Positions 11,068 through 23,565 are shown, counted from the stretch's first letter. The stretch is 64,000 bases of DNA from Fragum whitleyi (GCA_948146395.1 OX411548.1:39957737-40021736); one strand, 5' to 3'. Numbers and translations are program-made. Notes: generated by a model not told the origin, from the sequence alone.

Positions 11068-14000
11068 AGGTAAGATCCAAAATATTAGTTATGGTTTTTA
11101 AATATATTACAAATTGTTAAAGTGTATGGAGCAATATATTGAAAACTTTCTCAAATAAGGTTAAGCAAAGGCAAAAATGACAACAGCCATGTCAGACATG
11201 GCCATACCCAATCATGAAAGCTTGATAGTAAACTGAAGCTTAATCTATTATGGAGTTTAAAGTTGAAAGCTATTTTACTTTAAGAGATGTTAAGAAATAA
11301 CAAAGGGCAATTACTCCAAAATTATGCAAGCGAGACTTGTTGTTCTTGTGCAGTACTGCACTTCTCCATGAGATCTATCCATCTATATAGTTTCAAGTTG
11401 ATAGCTTCTGAAGATATGCTCCAGACGAGTTTAGTGACGGAATGTCGAAATGACGGATGGAGACCATTACTATATCCCTTTCACAAAAAACGGTGGGGAT
11501 AAAAAATTTATAAGACCAAGTGGCAATATCTAAGTTATTCTTATTATACTGCATATTGACAAGCAATTTCTTCTTTTTCGACAATGTTTACCAAATGGTA
11601 ATGCAAATTTTAGTAATGGAAAGGCAGTTATTTTTCAAAACTTGACAGATTTGAAATACTTAGTTGTGCCCTTTACAACAAGCCTGAAGGACCTGCAGCT
11701 TGATTATAGCTACCAGTCCTCCCTAAAATCCACAGCTCTCAGGCCCGAGGACAGGTGTTAGTGTCGATCCCTGTAGTGGGGTAAAATAAAGCAAGATTGG
11801 TGTCTCTTAAAAAAAGTGCACTGTGCATCTCCTCAATAAGATCCATTCAACTACAAAGTTTCAAGTAAATAGCATTTATACCTCAGAAGATTAAATGAAA
11901 AGAAGAGTGATTAAAAACAGTGAGTTTACCATTATGATACATGTAATATTACTGGTGTGACAGTTGAATTTAATGTGATACTCCATCAAGAAATTTTGAG
12001 GATCTACTGGAAAGCATTTAACTTCAATACACTTACCTACATTCAACTACATTTTTTCCAGATCTAACTTAATGTTGTTGTTTTTTCAAGGCTACATATG
12101 TTATCTTCTTCACTCATGTTTTTCTCAAGACTCCAAAATATTCAGCAGTTACACTATAAGGTTTATCCCTGTACTATATTTTGAGTTGTATCTGCAATAT
12201 AAAAGAAAACTGAAAACGTGCAGGTAAATATATAATAGCTTGAATTTATGGATTTCAATTACAAATATTCTACCATTTGAAAGAATTTTTCTTAGATCTC
12301 AAAGGTCAAAGCTCAAGGTCTAATGATAACAAGGACTGTTGTAATTGTGACTACTTCATATTGAAATCAATCTTTAAGAGTCATGTTGGGTATGGCCATC
12401 CCAACTGTAAAAGCTTGATAAACTAGACTGTCGACTAATACCCAAAAACAAGTGCTTGTCAATAATGTTAAGTCATTTTCCATCAGCCCATAACTCTGCC
12501 AAAACACACAAGTCAATGAATGGATCATAACCAAAATATCACTTGCACATCTCTACCTGATACTGATCATATCTGTAAAGTTTAATGGAAATCTGCCTAT
12601 TAGTTGCTGAGAAACTGAATGGACATATAAAAGCTACAAATGGATGGATGGACCAAACGATGAACAGACAGATTACCGACCAACAAGCTAACTCCTAATA
12701 CACCCCCCCCCCCCCAAACATAGTTTTTTGGGGTACAATACACTGAAGCTAGCAAGAATTAGGGTCTTTAGATACTGCAATTCTTTCTCCTCACTAAGAT
12801 CTATCCACCGGTGAAGCTGAATATTTTGTGAAAGTTCCATGAAAATCTGTCTACAACTGAATGAGGAGATGTGTTAACAAATGGACATACAGAGATAGAA
12901 GATGAACATTTGTCCACCCCTGATGGCATGTAATAAGACCGGAAATAGTATTTTTATTTTTAATAAATTTGACTTAGTAAGATGACCTTGACATCAAAAT
13001 ATGTGGAATGGAATGGTGAAAGAAATTTTTATGCAATTTTTTGTTGAACATTGTAACTTGAATAGTGTCCAGGTTATAGAAAAATGTTTAGTTGGTGCAT
13101 CAAGTTTTCATGGAGTCAGAAAGTTGGACAAATAGCATAAAACATTACACCATTGATCTTTTTATGTGTGGACATGTAGTAAAATAATGAATACAGTGTC
13201 ATCTTATTCTACTTACAAATTACTTGAACATATCTGTTTTCACAGTGACAATCTTGCATGTATATATGGTACCAGTAATGCTGTTAGGCCTAAATGTCTG
13301 AGTGACATTAATCTGAAATGAATATTTTTGTATTTATTCAAAATAATAAAATATCAAGTCTAAATTATAAAATATCACTGAATACTATATCTATTCTTAT
13401 TGATACTAATAAGAGAAAATCTGTTGTGAATTTTACTCAGTTTTGAGAGTCTATATATGAAAGCCTCCCAATCAGCAAATTTCTAAATACATTTTCTAAT
13501 AAAACCATCAAAAGGGGAGATTTTCATTTCTCATATAAAATGCGAAATTGATATTTGATGTTATTTTTGTCAAATTTAATTGAAGAAAGATATTTTTTAT
13601 AAAAATGTTAAAAAAATCTATATTCTATTTTGTAATTCATAAATTATTTGTCAAATCTATTTCATTTTAATGTATTAATCCTTAATTCTGATGGGTATAA
13701 ATACATTTGTTTGGTTTAGCTATTAATCTCTCCTTGTTTATAAATATCCGAAAAATGGCTTGTCCGGTTACTATTACACTTTACCTGTCAGCTACGAATT
13801 ATTTAAGTCATGTTAAGATAGTATTTAGGTGATTTTGGAAATATTATGGAGGTTAGTAATTAAGTTTGAGGGAAGAAGACATTCTTCACTTTCCTTTCCT
13901 ATCATTTTTTTTAATGAAAATTCTTCTACAACAAACGAGTACAACAAAGGTGCAGATGAATGTTTTCCAGGCACAAAATTACTACCAATGACCAGTAAAA

Positions 14001-15360
14001 TACTAACAACTCATAAATACCTTGATATCATCTGCACTTAAAAAGACTCTTCACTTGTTTATAACGATTGTGAGGTTTTGAAATGTTTATTTTATTTCAT
14101 GTGACATCCAAAGGGTAAGGTAAATTTAACAGCTTTGGGAATTCCGTGTAATCTAAAAATAGAATTAGTTGACTGTTCTACGAGAATTCCTGACCACCAT
14201 TTTGATGATCATTCCAACGAAAGAATTTCGTTTTGAAATACGATTTAATGACATTGTTTGGGGATTTTATCATTGCTGAAAAGACAAAGAATATTCATTT
14301 AATCAAATTTATTTATCTATTTATTTATTTCGTTACGGAATAAGAATTTAAACTGTAGCCAAATATTGCACAAATCGGCGAAATAGCAAGGTCAAGTTGA
14401 GAACGGAAGTTGCTTATTTTCACAAGTTTCAAAAACTTACGTGTTTATTCACATTCCGGTTTGTAACTCGTCTTTCAGTTGGATTATGATATTAACAGCA
14501 TATCAATAGCATAACATAGCCATCTCTTACGGTTATTTTTTTATTATTTAGAACTACACAAAATGACCAAACAATCTGACCTCCGTCGTTTGCATCATGG
14601 CACGTGATAAGTTTAGCCGTGTAACATTTTCATTGGTTCTTATCAATCACATGACTTAATCTAGACTAGAAATTATAAACTGGAAATTTCTGTTTACTCC
14701 ACGGCATTAAGAAATTTTCTATTTTACCATTTAAATTTGCTATTTAACAAAATAATACTAATAGACAAACTAAAAATGAAAATGGTTAATTGCATGAGAA
14801 ATACTTTGTAACAAATCACATAATATCGTTTATTATTCTGTGATATCTTTTAAGATATTCTTTTGACTTGAAATTGTCCCAACCATTATCAGATAATAGG
14901 TGGAGTCGTGAAATATATCTATGCTAAAGTAACAGATATTGTGGTTGTAGTATGACAGAATTCCTTGCATAAATGAAAAAAAAAATATTTGGTGTGTGAA
15001 CAAAAAATATTTATAGTGTATATAAGTGTTTTTTGTTCTTATTTATTTTTGTCTGTATCTTTTTTTAATTGACATTTTCAAGCAATTTGAGAAATATAAA
15101 GCTTCATAAGAGGGAAGAAATGATACATTTCTTCACACATATTCATTACTTTAAGCTTAGGAACGGAATGGTCAACAATGTTCACAAAAGTGTATTCATT
15201 TTAGGCTATATATTTCTGCTTCTGACCTTCTTAAGAAACATGTCTTTTGCTACAATTATGTTGTGAATCTGTTGTGTTCCTACTTTTTTTAGTGCTTTTA
15301 TAAAGATTCAGTTTTATTATATACACATTTTTAAGTTGGCATATTCACCGAAATTTCATA
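11068..15360. other. Body of copy A without recognisable gene
   Basis: AT-rich and collinear with copy B except for the LINE and SINE insertions there. 11230-11500 contains about 170-bp loosely repeated sequence (TTCAAGTTGATAGC, AGATATGCTCCAG) also seen at 29020-29420 and 38780-39000. 14300-14700 is the best-conserved block between copies. A C-run lies at 12703-12715. Confidence 0.6.
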
Positions 15361-15374
15361 AGTTAAAAAAAAAA

Positions 15375-15577
15375 AATTACTGAAATTTCACTGAAATTTC
15401 AGCCTCATAAAGAAAAAACATTTCACTGAAATTTCAATTTTTTTTGCCAAAATTTCACTGAAATTTCACTGAAATTTAGTCATTTTGCTGAGATTCAGTG
15501 ATATTTTAACATTTCACTGAAATTTCACTGAAATTTGGTGAAATTTCACTGAAATTTCACATCAATTTTCACTGGGG
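15375..15577. repeat. Right subterminal repeat field of copy A
   Basis: Repeated CACTGAAATTTCACTGAAAT motifs are the inverse of the left field. They end at TTTTCACTGGGG. Beyond the first 13 bases the two fields do not align collinearly. Confidence 0.83.
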
Positions 15578-16119
15578 TAATAAAGTGATGCTGTATTGAT
15601 GCATTGAATTAGGATTGATTGACAATTTCATAGATATTATAAGGATTATTTATGTAACCCAATTTGTCACTCTTAAAATGTATTTCTAAATGTCATATTA
15701 TTATGTATGTATAATAGGCCAGAGGCCTAAACTTCTGAATCAATAAATGTTATGTTACACTATGAATCAAAATAAAAAGGCACATTTCGTGTTTTCATGA
15801 TTTTCTAAATCATTATAATTCAAAAACAATCAATTTCAAGTTCAATCAAAATTACCATCTCAAAAATCAGTTTTAAAACATATAAAAAATCCTTTTGACA
15901 AAAGTCAAAATATCAAAATCTATAAGGTAAATAGAACCTTAAGTTCTAAAACTTTGATTGTTTTGTACTTTAGTTCTTGAACTGTATTGGTTCTTGAACC
16001 TTACGTTCTACATCTTCAATTTGTTTTTAACGAGTTCTAGAATGGCGCACTGAGCTATGTTTTGTCAATTGCTCAGTGGGCAAACATTAAGAAAAAAATC
16101 TGGATTGATGCTATTTTTG
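15578..16119. other. No gene recognised
   Basis: AT-rich sequence. AATAGGCCAGAGGCC and AATAAATGTTATGTTAC near 15715-15760 resemble the tail of a retroelement, but I cannot support that further. Confidence 0.4.
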
Positions 16120-16378
16120 ACCCTTATGTTATGCTGTATAAAAACCTATGCAAAAGAGCATTAAAATCAGAGTTTAAAGCAATGTATGAGCTTATTATGA
16201 TTCAAAGTATTTTTTTTTATTATTATTATTTATTTATTATTTTTTTGTTAACTTTTTCTGATTTTAAAAGGAAATCCAGGTGGTTTAAACTAAGATCAGG
16301 CTGCAATTATGTGCAGTCTGATCTTTGTCTATACCTCCTGCAAAAGCAAGAATATTCTTTGGTTCAGCAATACTGTAT
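16120..16378. mobile_element. CCCTTGTC-type palindromic MITE
   Basis: It starts ACCCTTATGTTATGCTG. The central dyad is AGATCAGGCTGCA / TGTGCAGTCTGATCT, followed by TTTGTCTATACCTCCTGC. The right terminus is eroded. Confidence 0.65.
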
Positions 16379-17016
16379 GGAAAATGTTGCAGCTTGGAAA
16401 ACTGATGTAATTTAATTTTATAGCAAGAAAATTACTCTCATTGTGAGCAAGGGATAATAACATCTGAATAAATAGTATTAGCGGGTTATTTGTGCAAATC
16501 TGTTGTTAAAGGTAACATATAAAAGAATCTATAGCTTTGTTATCCATTATTCAGTAGTTGGATAATCAAGTCTAGGGGTTTCAATGGAGACCGTGTTGGG
16601 ACAATAGGCAGACAATGGGCGGGCTAAACTGCTTAAATCTGAAGAGGGTCCTTATTAGCCCCTTTGACAATTAAGTAGATTGGTAGGGTAATAGGGGTTA
16701 CGTAAGGTTGTGTTGGCTGGAGTGAATATCTTATCACCATTTAAGAATACACTAAATAATTATTTACCTACAGAAGCCTTTAAAGGATAGACTTTTACAG
16801 AATAGCTGTTTTAGAGGTATGTTTATTTTAATGTTTTTTTAAAAAAGATGCAATGAAGAGAGATGAAGAGCATAATTTTTTATTCATTGAGGTATGAAAC
16901 TGAAAATTTAATCTCTATGAATACACTGAATGAATTCATACATGTGATTAGGCTTAATTTTAGTCTTAGGCCTCAATGGATTTCGAAAAAAATACCATCT
17001 ACTTAACTTACAATTT
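16379..17016. other. No gene recognised
   Basis: Plain AT-rich sequence between two MITEs. Confidence 0.4.
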
Positions 17017-17259
17017 AACCCTTGTCATGCTGAACCCGGTTTATTCCTGCTTTGACAGGAGCTATAGACAAACATCAGTCTGCACATATGTGCAGACTGA
17101 TGCTAGTCTACACCACCTCTTAATCACTTTCAAACCAGAATTGTCAATAGATTTAGTTTTTTAAATAAAAATTGACCTATAGTTGGTACATTCAGTGCTT
17201 TTTACCCTTTGATATTGATGCTAATTTTCAGCCAAAATTCATTCAGCATGACAAGGGTA
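17017..17259. mobile_element. CCCTTGTC-type palindromic MITE, best-preserved copy (243 bp)
   Basis: Terminal inverted repeats AACCCTTGTCATGCTGAA / TTCAGCATGACAAGGGTAA. The central 30 bp (17073-17102) is a perfect palindrome centred on CACATATGTG. It carries no coding sequence. Confidence 0.88.
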
Positions 17260-17447
17260 AATATTTTGAAGAAAAAATTTGTAATGATTTCTCAAAGAAG
17301 GGAAATTTATCTTATTGGACTACTTTGTATGCAAGCTCACAAAATAACTGTGTATGAAAAATTCTTCTCATGGAGGAATGAAAACAAATTTTTAGCCAAT
17401 CACAATGCTTCAATATCTCTCTATAAAAACAGCTAAAATATATATTT

Positions 17448-18568
17448 TTAGCTCACCTGAGCACATCGTGCTCAAAGTGAGCTTTCGTGATCATTGAATG
17501 TCCGTTGTGCGTCGAACCTCGTGTGTCGTCCGGCGTCAACAATTTAAGTGATTACACTCTAGAGGCCACAAATATGATCCAATCTTCATGAAACTTGGTC
17601 AGAATGTTGGCCAGTGCACAAGGATGAATCCTATAGAAAATGGGAAGGATCCATGCTAAATCATGGGAAAAGGGGCCTTGTCGACAATTTTCTTGTTGGC
17701 ACTCTAGAGACCACACATATGGCCCAATCTTCATGAAACTTGATCAGCATTTTGGCTATGTCACACGGATGATCCCTATCGAAAATAGGAGGGATCCATG
17801 CCATATCACAGGAAAAGGAGCCTTATTGACAATTTACTTGTTTACACACTAGAGGCCACAAATATGGCCCAATCTTTATGAAACTTTGTCAGAATGTTGG
17901 CCAGTGCACAAGGATGAATCCTATTGAAAATGGGAAGGATCCATGCTATGTCATGGGAAAACGGGCTTAAATGACAATTTTCTTGTTAACGCTCTAGAGG
18001 CTACAAATATGGCCACATCTTAATGAAACTAGGTCAGAATGTTGGCCAGGTCACAAGGATGAACCATATTGTAAATGGGAAGGATCCATGCCTTATCAGA
18101 GGAAAAGGGGCCTCAATGACAATTTACTTATTTACACTCCAGAGGCCACAAATATAGTCCAATCTTCATGAAACTTGGGTCAGATTGTTTGTCAGGTCAC
18201 AAAGATGAATCCTATGGAATATGGGAAGGTTCTGTACCATTTCATAGGAAAAGGGGCCTTAATAACAATTATCTTGTTTACACTCTAGAGGCCACATATA
18301 TGGCCCAATCTTTTCATGAAACTTGGTCAGAATGTTGGTCAGGTCACAAGGATGAACCCCATCGAAAATGGGGAAAGTTCCATGCCATATCAAGGGAAAA
18401 GGAGCCCTAATGAAAATTTTCTTGATATAACTGTAGAGGCCACACTTTGTGAGTCTTGGTTTTGTGTAGAAATAATCTCCCTTGTGACATCTGCCTATTT
18501 GATTGATGTGATGTCCCAGGGGTCAAAGAGACTCAGGTGAGCGATCTAGGACCATCTTGGACCTCTTG
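17448..18568 (+). mobile_element. Helentron-like element, CTCACCTGAG family, with about six 150-bp units
   Basis: 5' end TTAGCTCACCTGAGCAC, with an inner hairpin GAGCACATCGTGCTC. CTCAGGTGAGC near 18532 is its inverted partner, placed about 25-35 bases inside the 3' end: the asymmetric inverted repeat known in Helentrons. Units share CTCTAGAGGCCACAAATATG, TCATGAAACTTGGTCAG and GGAAGGATCCATGCC. The 3' end is the hairpin AGGACCATCTTGGACCT then CTTGTT. No protein of its own; open frames through the units are chance. Confidence 0.82.
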
Positions 18569-19377
18569 TTTGAGTAAGATTGGTTTATATTTCATTTCAT
18601 GAAAAAATGTAACGTTTACCCCTGCTCATTCTGAATAAAAACTGTACTCTCAATTTTTGTTCAAAGTCATAGGGCTATATAGCATTTGTCGGTACTATTG
18701 CTAGCCAAATTTTGATTTGAATACCAAATCTATTGATTACTCCTATACAGGTTGTTGTAATGCCAAACCGTTGACATTTTGTAATATTTCTCTGATATTA
18801 CATAATTAAAACCTGGAACAATAATTATGTCTTCAAATGAGCCCCCTGATATATCACACCAACGTCAAGTAATGTTAAGTCACACCAAGTAACTGTTTTG
18901 AATTCAATAACCGTATTTCCTCTTATAACAGCACCCTGACCTAATTGTAGCTCCCCCTACAATATTTACTTAGAAAAACTCTTTCACCTGATTGAAATTA
19001 CCTAACATTTGATGTCTTTTGTGAGTCTTGTTCTTTCATTTACGGTTAATATCATATAACAATCATTTAAATGACATCTCTGTATTGTATTTTTGTATGA
19101 TAATTTCATTTAGATGTTATATCTTATCGTAAAAAAGAATGTGGGCTACACTCATGTTGAAATCTCAAAATTGCAGCGTTCAAAGCTACCTTATCTTGGT
19201 TTAAACATTGAACTTTAATAATACTCTTGAGATACATTGTATTTAAATCTAAAAAAATTTAAAAAAAAAAATACAAAATAAAATTTGGGAATATCCCATC
19301 TATCTGTTTAGCTCTGTTCAATTTTTAAGCAGTCTGATCTTGTGTGCACCACCTTTTGCAAATTTTTACTAACAATA
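18569..19377. other. Fragments of MITE ends, otherwise no gene
   Basis: 18617-18670 resembles the left end of a CCCTTGTC-type MITE. 18909-18960 has ACCGTATTTCCTCTTATAA, one end of the family at 4859. Nothing else is recognisable. Confidence 0.45.
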
Positions 19378-19570
19378 AACCCTTTTCATGCTGAATGAAA
19401 ACTAATGAAAAAAACATGCATTAAAATCAAAGTGCTTAAAACACTACATGCATCTTTGTGTGTTGATTTTGAAAAAAATAACTTAAGATCTGACTTCACA
19501 TATGTGTAGGATGATCTTTGTGCATACCGCTCCTACCAAAAGCTAGAATGTTTGGTTGTTTTGCATGGTT
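19378..19570. mobile_element. CCCTTGTC-type MITE, diverged
   Basis: It starts AACCCTTTTCATGCTGAA; the dyad is TCACATATGTGTAG with GATCTTTGTG after it. The right end is missing. Confidence 0.6.
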
Positions 19571-19712
19571 TGAGATTTTGTTTGAGACAAGCTGATCTTA
19601 ACCAAGTCTAGAATAAGTATGTATTATGCGAGCCTTGGTTTGCTCGCTCAATAACAGTTCTATTCTTAAAGAGGTTAAGATCAGCTTTTCAAAAACAAAA
19701 TCGAGTAACAGA
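19570..19712. mobile_element. Palindromic MITE with GATCTTAACC arms
   Basis: Arms GATTTTGTTTGAGACAAGC..GATCTTAACC pair with GGTTAAGATCAGC..CAAAATC. A related copy lies at 43094-43230. Confidence 0.72.
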
Positions 19713-19863
19713 TTCTTTTTCTCACATAAATATCAGTTTTGTACATTAAAACACATTTTTGGAAAGCTCAGTATACGAAAATGCCACGATAACATGCATT
19801 AAATGATGTCATGAAGACGTCATTTAGAATGTGATCTTACCCTTGTCTGAGACAAGGATATCT

Positions 19864-20109
19864 CAGGGCCCTAGGTTATAAAACTTTTCTCATACTCAAT
19901 TCAAAATTTTCTCAAATTTCAATTCGAGATTTTAGCCGTTATTCTGTTTTAATACTCATGTTAATGTATCAATATAAAGATAATATTAATAAGTTGTTAT
20001 AAATAACAACTTATTAATATTATCTTTTATTTTCATACATCTATTTAAATTTAAAATTTGAGAAAATTCCGAATTAAGCCTGAGAAAAGTTTTATAACCT
20101 CGGGCCCTG
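19864..20109. mobile_element. MITE with CAGGGCCC ends and a near-perfect inner palindrome
   Basis: Ends CAGGGCCCTAGGTTATAAAA / TTTTATAACCTCGGGCCCTG. The inner arms GATAATATTAATAAGTTGTT pair without mismatch at the centre (about 19979-20027). A decayed copy lies at 45404-45640. Confidence 0.85.
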
Positions 20110-20283
20110 ATGGCTGTTTGATACAAAAGACAAGGGATTTTAGCTATGTGAGGATAAAGAGTGATCTATTGGAATGATGTCGGAAGATTGATTAATCATA
20201 TTGATTCCTTTAAGACAATTGTTTGCCGTTGCAATAATCTTCCCATTTAACACTTTCTATGTCTCCCTTCTGGTAGACCAAAT

Positions 20284-20353
20284 CGATAGTTCAGCGTGAA
20301 ACAGTTTAAACTCCCTATATGATTATAGGGAGTTACAATGTGCTGAACCATCA
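20284..20353. mobile_element. Hairpin MITE (TGCCTATA family), variant
   Basis: GTTCAGC / GCTGAAC outer arms and ACTCCCTATA / TATAGGGAGT inner arms around a short loop. Confidence 0.82.
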
Positions 20354-20378
20354 AAATGCTCAGATAACAGAAACAAAG

Positions 20379-20569
20379 TAAGAATCAGTGTTTATTCTAG
20401 GATTTCATAACTGTGGGGGATTTCAGCACAAAATTGATGCAATTGAGAAATAACTGGTATTCATACTCTTTGTTCATGGTAAAAAATTCCCCACAAATCT
20501 AGAAAACATGGGGGATCTTTGAAAAAAAGTGAGACAATCCCCTGCCTAGAATAAACACTGAAGAATTAA
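20379..20569. mobile_element. MITE with AGTGTTTATTCTAGG inverted ends
   Basis: Left AATCAGTGTTTATTCTAGG pairs with CCTAGAATAAACACTGAAG on the right. The interior has repeated GGGGGAT / ATCCCC motifs. I saw no second copy here. Confidence 0.72.
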
Positions 20570-20619
20570 GGAATAATTGACAATAGGCCCAAACCTGAAA
20601 TAATTCTTATTTTCATGAT

Positions 20620-21030
20620 TTCCCAAATTGTAAAGATAAATATTGTTATCATTCCATGGCTATCAGTTCAGTTAGCTCAGTAGGTAACACTTGGACTGTC
20701 AAGCCTGGAATTGTGCTGCCAAGACACTTTTAGGTCTGTAACCTTACTTAAAGGTGTGCAGCAAAACTTACCATATCAAAAGACCTCTCAAGAGACTACA
20801 AAGAAGAAATTAGACAATGGAAAGCAATTCTCTTTTTTGTCGTTTCCCAAATTGTATTCATTAATATTGTTATCATTCCATGGCTACATCCTGAGTTAGC
20901 TCAATAGGCAACACTTGGACTGTCAAGTCTAGGATTGTGCTGTCAAGACACTTTTAGGTCTTACCAAACTAAAAGATGTGCAGCAAAAGTTACCATATCA
21001 AAAGACCTCTCAAGAGATTATAAAGAAACA
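20620..21030 (+). repeat. Two tandem units (about 220 bp) with tRNA-like A boxes
   Basis: Both units share ATTGTTATCATTCCATGGCT, GTTAGCTCAGTAGG-like A box, ACTTGGACTGTCAAG and CATATCAAAAGACCTCTCAA. No B box is found, so an active tRNA or Pol III SINE is unlikely. They may be a decayed SINE duplicated in tandem. Confidence 0.65.
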
Positions 21031-21571
21031 GTCACTTTAGAGAAAAGATTCTAACTGCACCCTTTGTGTGCATGGCATGTGAAAAATAAGGAAAGTCATT
21101 GTGATTGCCTTATATGTAATGCAATTGGTAATGTAAAATTATGAATTGCATTGACTTTTCACCCAATTGAGAGAATGAATGAACTCATTGAAATAAGGCT
21201 TTGAAGTTGGTTAAAGAACCTTAATCTATTTTATGGCTCTTCAGATTCAAGAAGAGGGGGTATATTATTGTTTTGCACTTGTTGGTAATGGTCCATATGT
21301 CCATTGACCTTTTTAGTCGGGAGCATAACTCTAAAAGTATGCAATCTAGAGTCACAAAACTTCACAAGTGCATAGATGTCATTGAGGAAGGGTGCAGTGC
21401 ACAAGAGCCTTAACTCTACTCTGCATATCTTATTGAGTTATTGCCATTTGTTAAATATATAGCTTGCTCATTGGATACCTTACATTTTTCTGAAAGAACA
21501 AGGAATATGCAAGTGACTTCAGTTGCAGGGGCATAGATGTTTGACAAGCATCTTTTGTTTTAAAAAACATA
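21031..21571. other. No gene; possible decayed Helentron-like piece
   Basis: 21253-21480 starts GGGGGTATATTATTGTTTTG and contains TCACAAAACTTCACAAGTGC, resembling the interior of the gggggtatattgg elements. No clear ends. Confidence 0.4.
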
Positions 21572-22953
21572 TACAGTCAAATATCTTTACGTCGAATGTC
21601 CATAAGACGAAGTTATCTCTACGTCGAAGTATTTTTCAAGTCCCGATCTATTTACTCTTTATTTCTATGTATTTCAACCTCCATACGTCGTTATCCATTG
21701 CTCGAAATTTTTCCGTACGTCGAACCAATTTCAAGGTCCCATCACTATTGTTTGTGTGCATTCACACCTCTTTACGACGAACCCCAACCTTGATTGATGA
21801 AAATTGCAATCGAGGTAGTTTTTCACACATTCGACCTGTCAACCAAAGTAATTGACACGCGCGATCTCAGTATTGAATATCGATTGTTTACCTGATTGGG
21901 TTTGATTGTTTGTATTCTGCGTAATCAATGAACTGGCAGGGCGGGGCTTAACCGTGACGTAATTTGGCGAGTTTACTTTTCAATATTTTGGGTTCTTTCT
22001 CAAATTTTAGTCGGTAATCATCGTTAACGCGAGCAAATAACTGTATCCTAAAACCTAAAGGATTAACGTGCTTTGAGAGAGTGAGCATATTTCATCGTTT
22101 GGTTACCAAGGCCTCGTAACTTCAGCTTGATTAAGCTGAAGTTACGAGGATTTGGTTACCAATCTACTATTTAAGGTCTCGAGTTATTTATTTCGACTCT
22201 CATTAGAAGTAGGTTATTTTAGATAAAAGCTGATTTCCCTTAACCTTAAGTGAAACGACCCGTTTCTTAGGCTCCGCCCTGCCAGAGCATTAATCATGGA
22301 TAATAACAGATAGAAAATGTGAAAGGTTAAGTGATTTATTGTTTTGAAATGAAAAGGATCGGCAAAATGCATAGAACCTACAACGTTAATTCTGTAATTC
22401 TCATTGACAACGGAAGCATGCAAAGCGGGACTTGATTGGTGAAGTACCCGGTAGACACGGGGGTATAGCCATCAACATCGACCAAACCCAAGGAAGGACT
22501 GGGTAACCAATCCGAGAATGATTTGTTCAGGAAATTATTTATGCAGAAATCATTATCAGATATGTTTGTGCTTGAGACACGCGAAATGTTAACCTCTTAC
22601 ACAAAAGTCATTGTCTCATAGATCTAACAGTACATGCAAGCACATGTAAAATTGTAAATGAATGGCTTCTTTGAATTTTTTTTGCTTTGTGATTTAAATG
22701 TATGTTTTATGTGATGTTTATAAACAAATTAAAAAGTAAATAGAAATAAGTATCATCTTTTATATTCGATTAATTCATCACGCTAATCAAATACGTCCCT
22801 TATTTCGCCACCAGTTTCGGTCGTACCTTAGTGTGAGGATGGCTGCATATGTTTTCGTCCCGAAGATCGTCTTTTATCCGTTCGTCGAACTTTCTATACG
22901 TCGAAGTTTTTTGGTGAGTCCCCCAAAGTTCGACATATAGATATTCCACTGTA
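21572..22953. mobile_element. Tigger/pogo/Tc5-like non-autonomous DNA transposon (1.38 kb) with nested MITE
   Basis: Ends TACAGTCAAATATCTTTACG and, reversed, TACAGTGGAATATCTATATG are inverted repeats starting CAGT and flanked by TA, as in Tigger/pogo/Tc5 elements. ACGTCGAA occurs several times near each end, probably transposase-binding sites. No DDE transposase frame is found between them; short open frames over the left end are just repeats. Confidence 0.72.
21922..22298. mobile_element. MITE nested in the Tigger-like element
   Basis: AACTGGCAGGGCGGGGC pairs with GGCTCCGCCCTGCCAG as inverted ends. It contains a hairpin at 22101-22160 (CCTCGTAACTTCAGCTT / AAGCTGAAGTTACGAGG), and a similar hairpin is at 60348-60394. 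Confidence 0.68.
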
Positions 22954-23261
22954 CTTTACAATAATTAACTGTAAGAAAGATTGTTAAAAAAATTGTTTCT
23001 GGTATATCTAGTAATACAAGGTTTTACTAAGCTCATAGAGAAAGTTTTAATCAAGGTTATCCTAATTTGCTGTCAGACTGAAATGAACTTCAACTGAAAT
23101 TAAAAAATTCTTCTAAAGAGATTGAAGAATGGGATGTCATTGTTAATCTTACCAATTATTGCCAAGTTCTTTTTAGGTCAATGACATCCAAAGATAGACA
23201 ATTCAAAGATACCAGGGTGTGTAGTAAAAGACGAAGTATTCTTTAATGCTTTTCTATGGTT

Positions 23262-23565
23262 TATCGAGGAAAAATGATCCATTATGGTTGATACACTCCC
23301 TGCTTTACCACTGAGATTATCAAAAACTTATACTCAGCTTTCGTTCATTTTACCCTATCTGATGTCATCTAACTGGAGCCCAAAAAGTGACGTCATCATG
23401 AATGTTGCAGATTCACACGCAAAACGATGCGCTTTAAGAAAATTTGTCCTAAAAGTTTCACATTTTGTCTTATTCATATATTAAAGAAATAGAATAAATG
23501 TTTGTTTTTTGAGTAATATTGGTCTATATTTCATTTCATGGACAATAAAAGCTATATTTTCCTCA
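23262..23565 (-). repeat. Reverse copy of the 5.3-5.8 kb repeat
   Basis: GATGTCATCTAACTGGAGCCC, AGTGACGTCATCATGAATGT and CACATTTTGTCTTATTC match the reverse complement of 5430-5600. Single unit, not duplicated. Confidence 0.72.

Larger units (their letters stand above)
8119..15577. mobile_element. Large TIR transposon-like element, copy A (7.46 kb with nested insertions)
   Basis: It begins CCCCAGTGAAAAT and ends ATTTTCACTGGGG-like (AATTTTCACTGGGG), flanked by TA on both sides. Copy B at 26995-35994 is collinear almost throughout, and similarity stops exactly at these termini while outer flanks differ. Without its 1184-bp nested insertion the copy is about 6.3 kb. No transposase, integrase, polymerase or other recognisable protein is encoded on either strand, so it is presumably non-autonomous. 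The 13-bp shared terminus plus repeated GAAATTTCAGTG blocks are the only terminal signals. I cannot assign a superfamily. Confidence 0.85.

Noticed and set aside
8119..15577. Polinton/Maverick element
   Set aside because: No polymerase, integrase or capsid frame, ends do not start AGT, and no 6-bp duplication.
16062..16415. Possible 117-codon gene
   Set aside because: It starts at a non-ATG codon and runs through a T-rich stretch and a palindromic MITE; no motif.
17448..18568. Coding exons in the tandem-unit element (several open frames of 60-80 codons)
   Set aside because: They arise from the repeated 150-bp unit in different frames and show no family motif.
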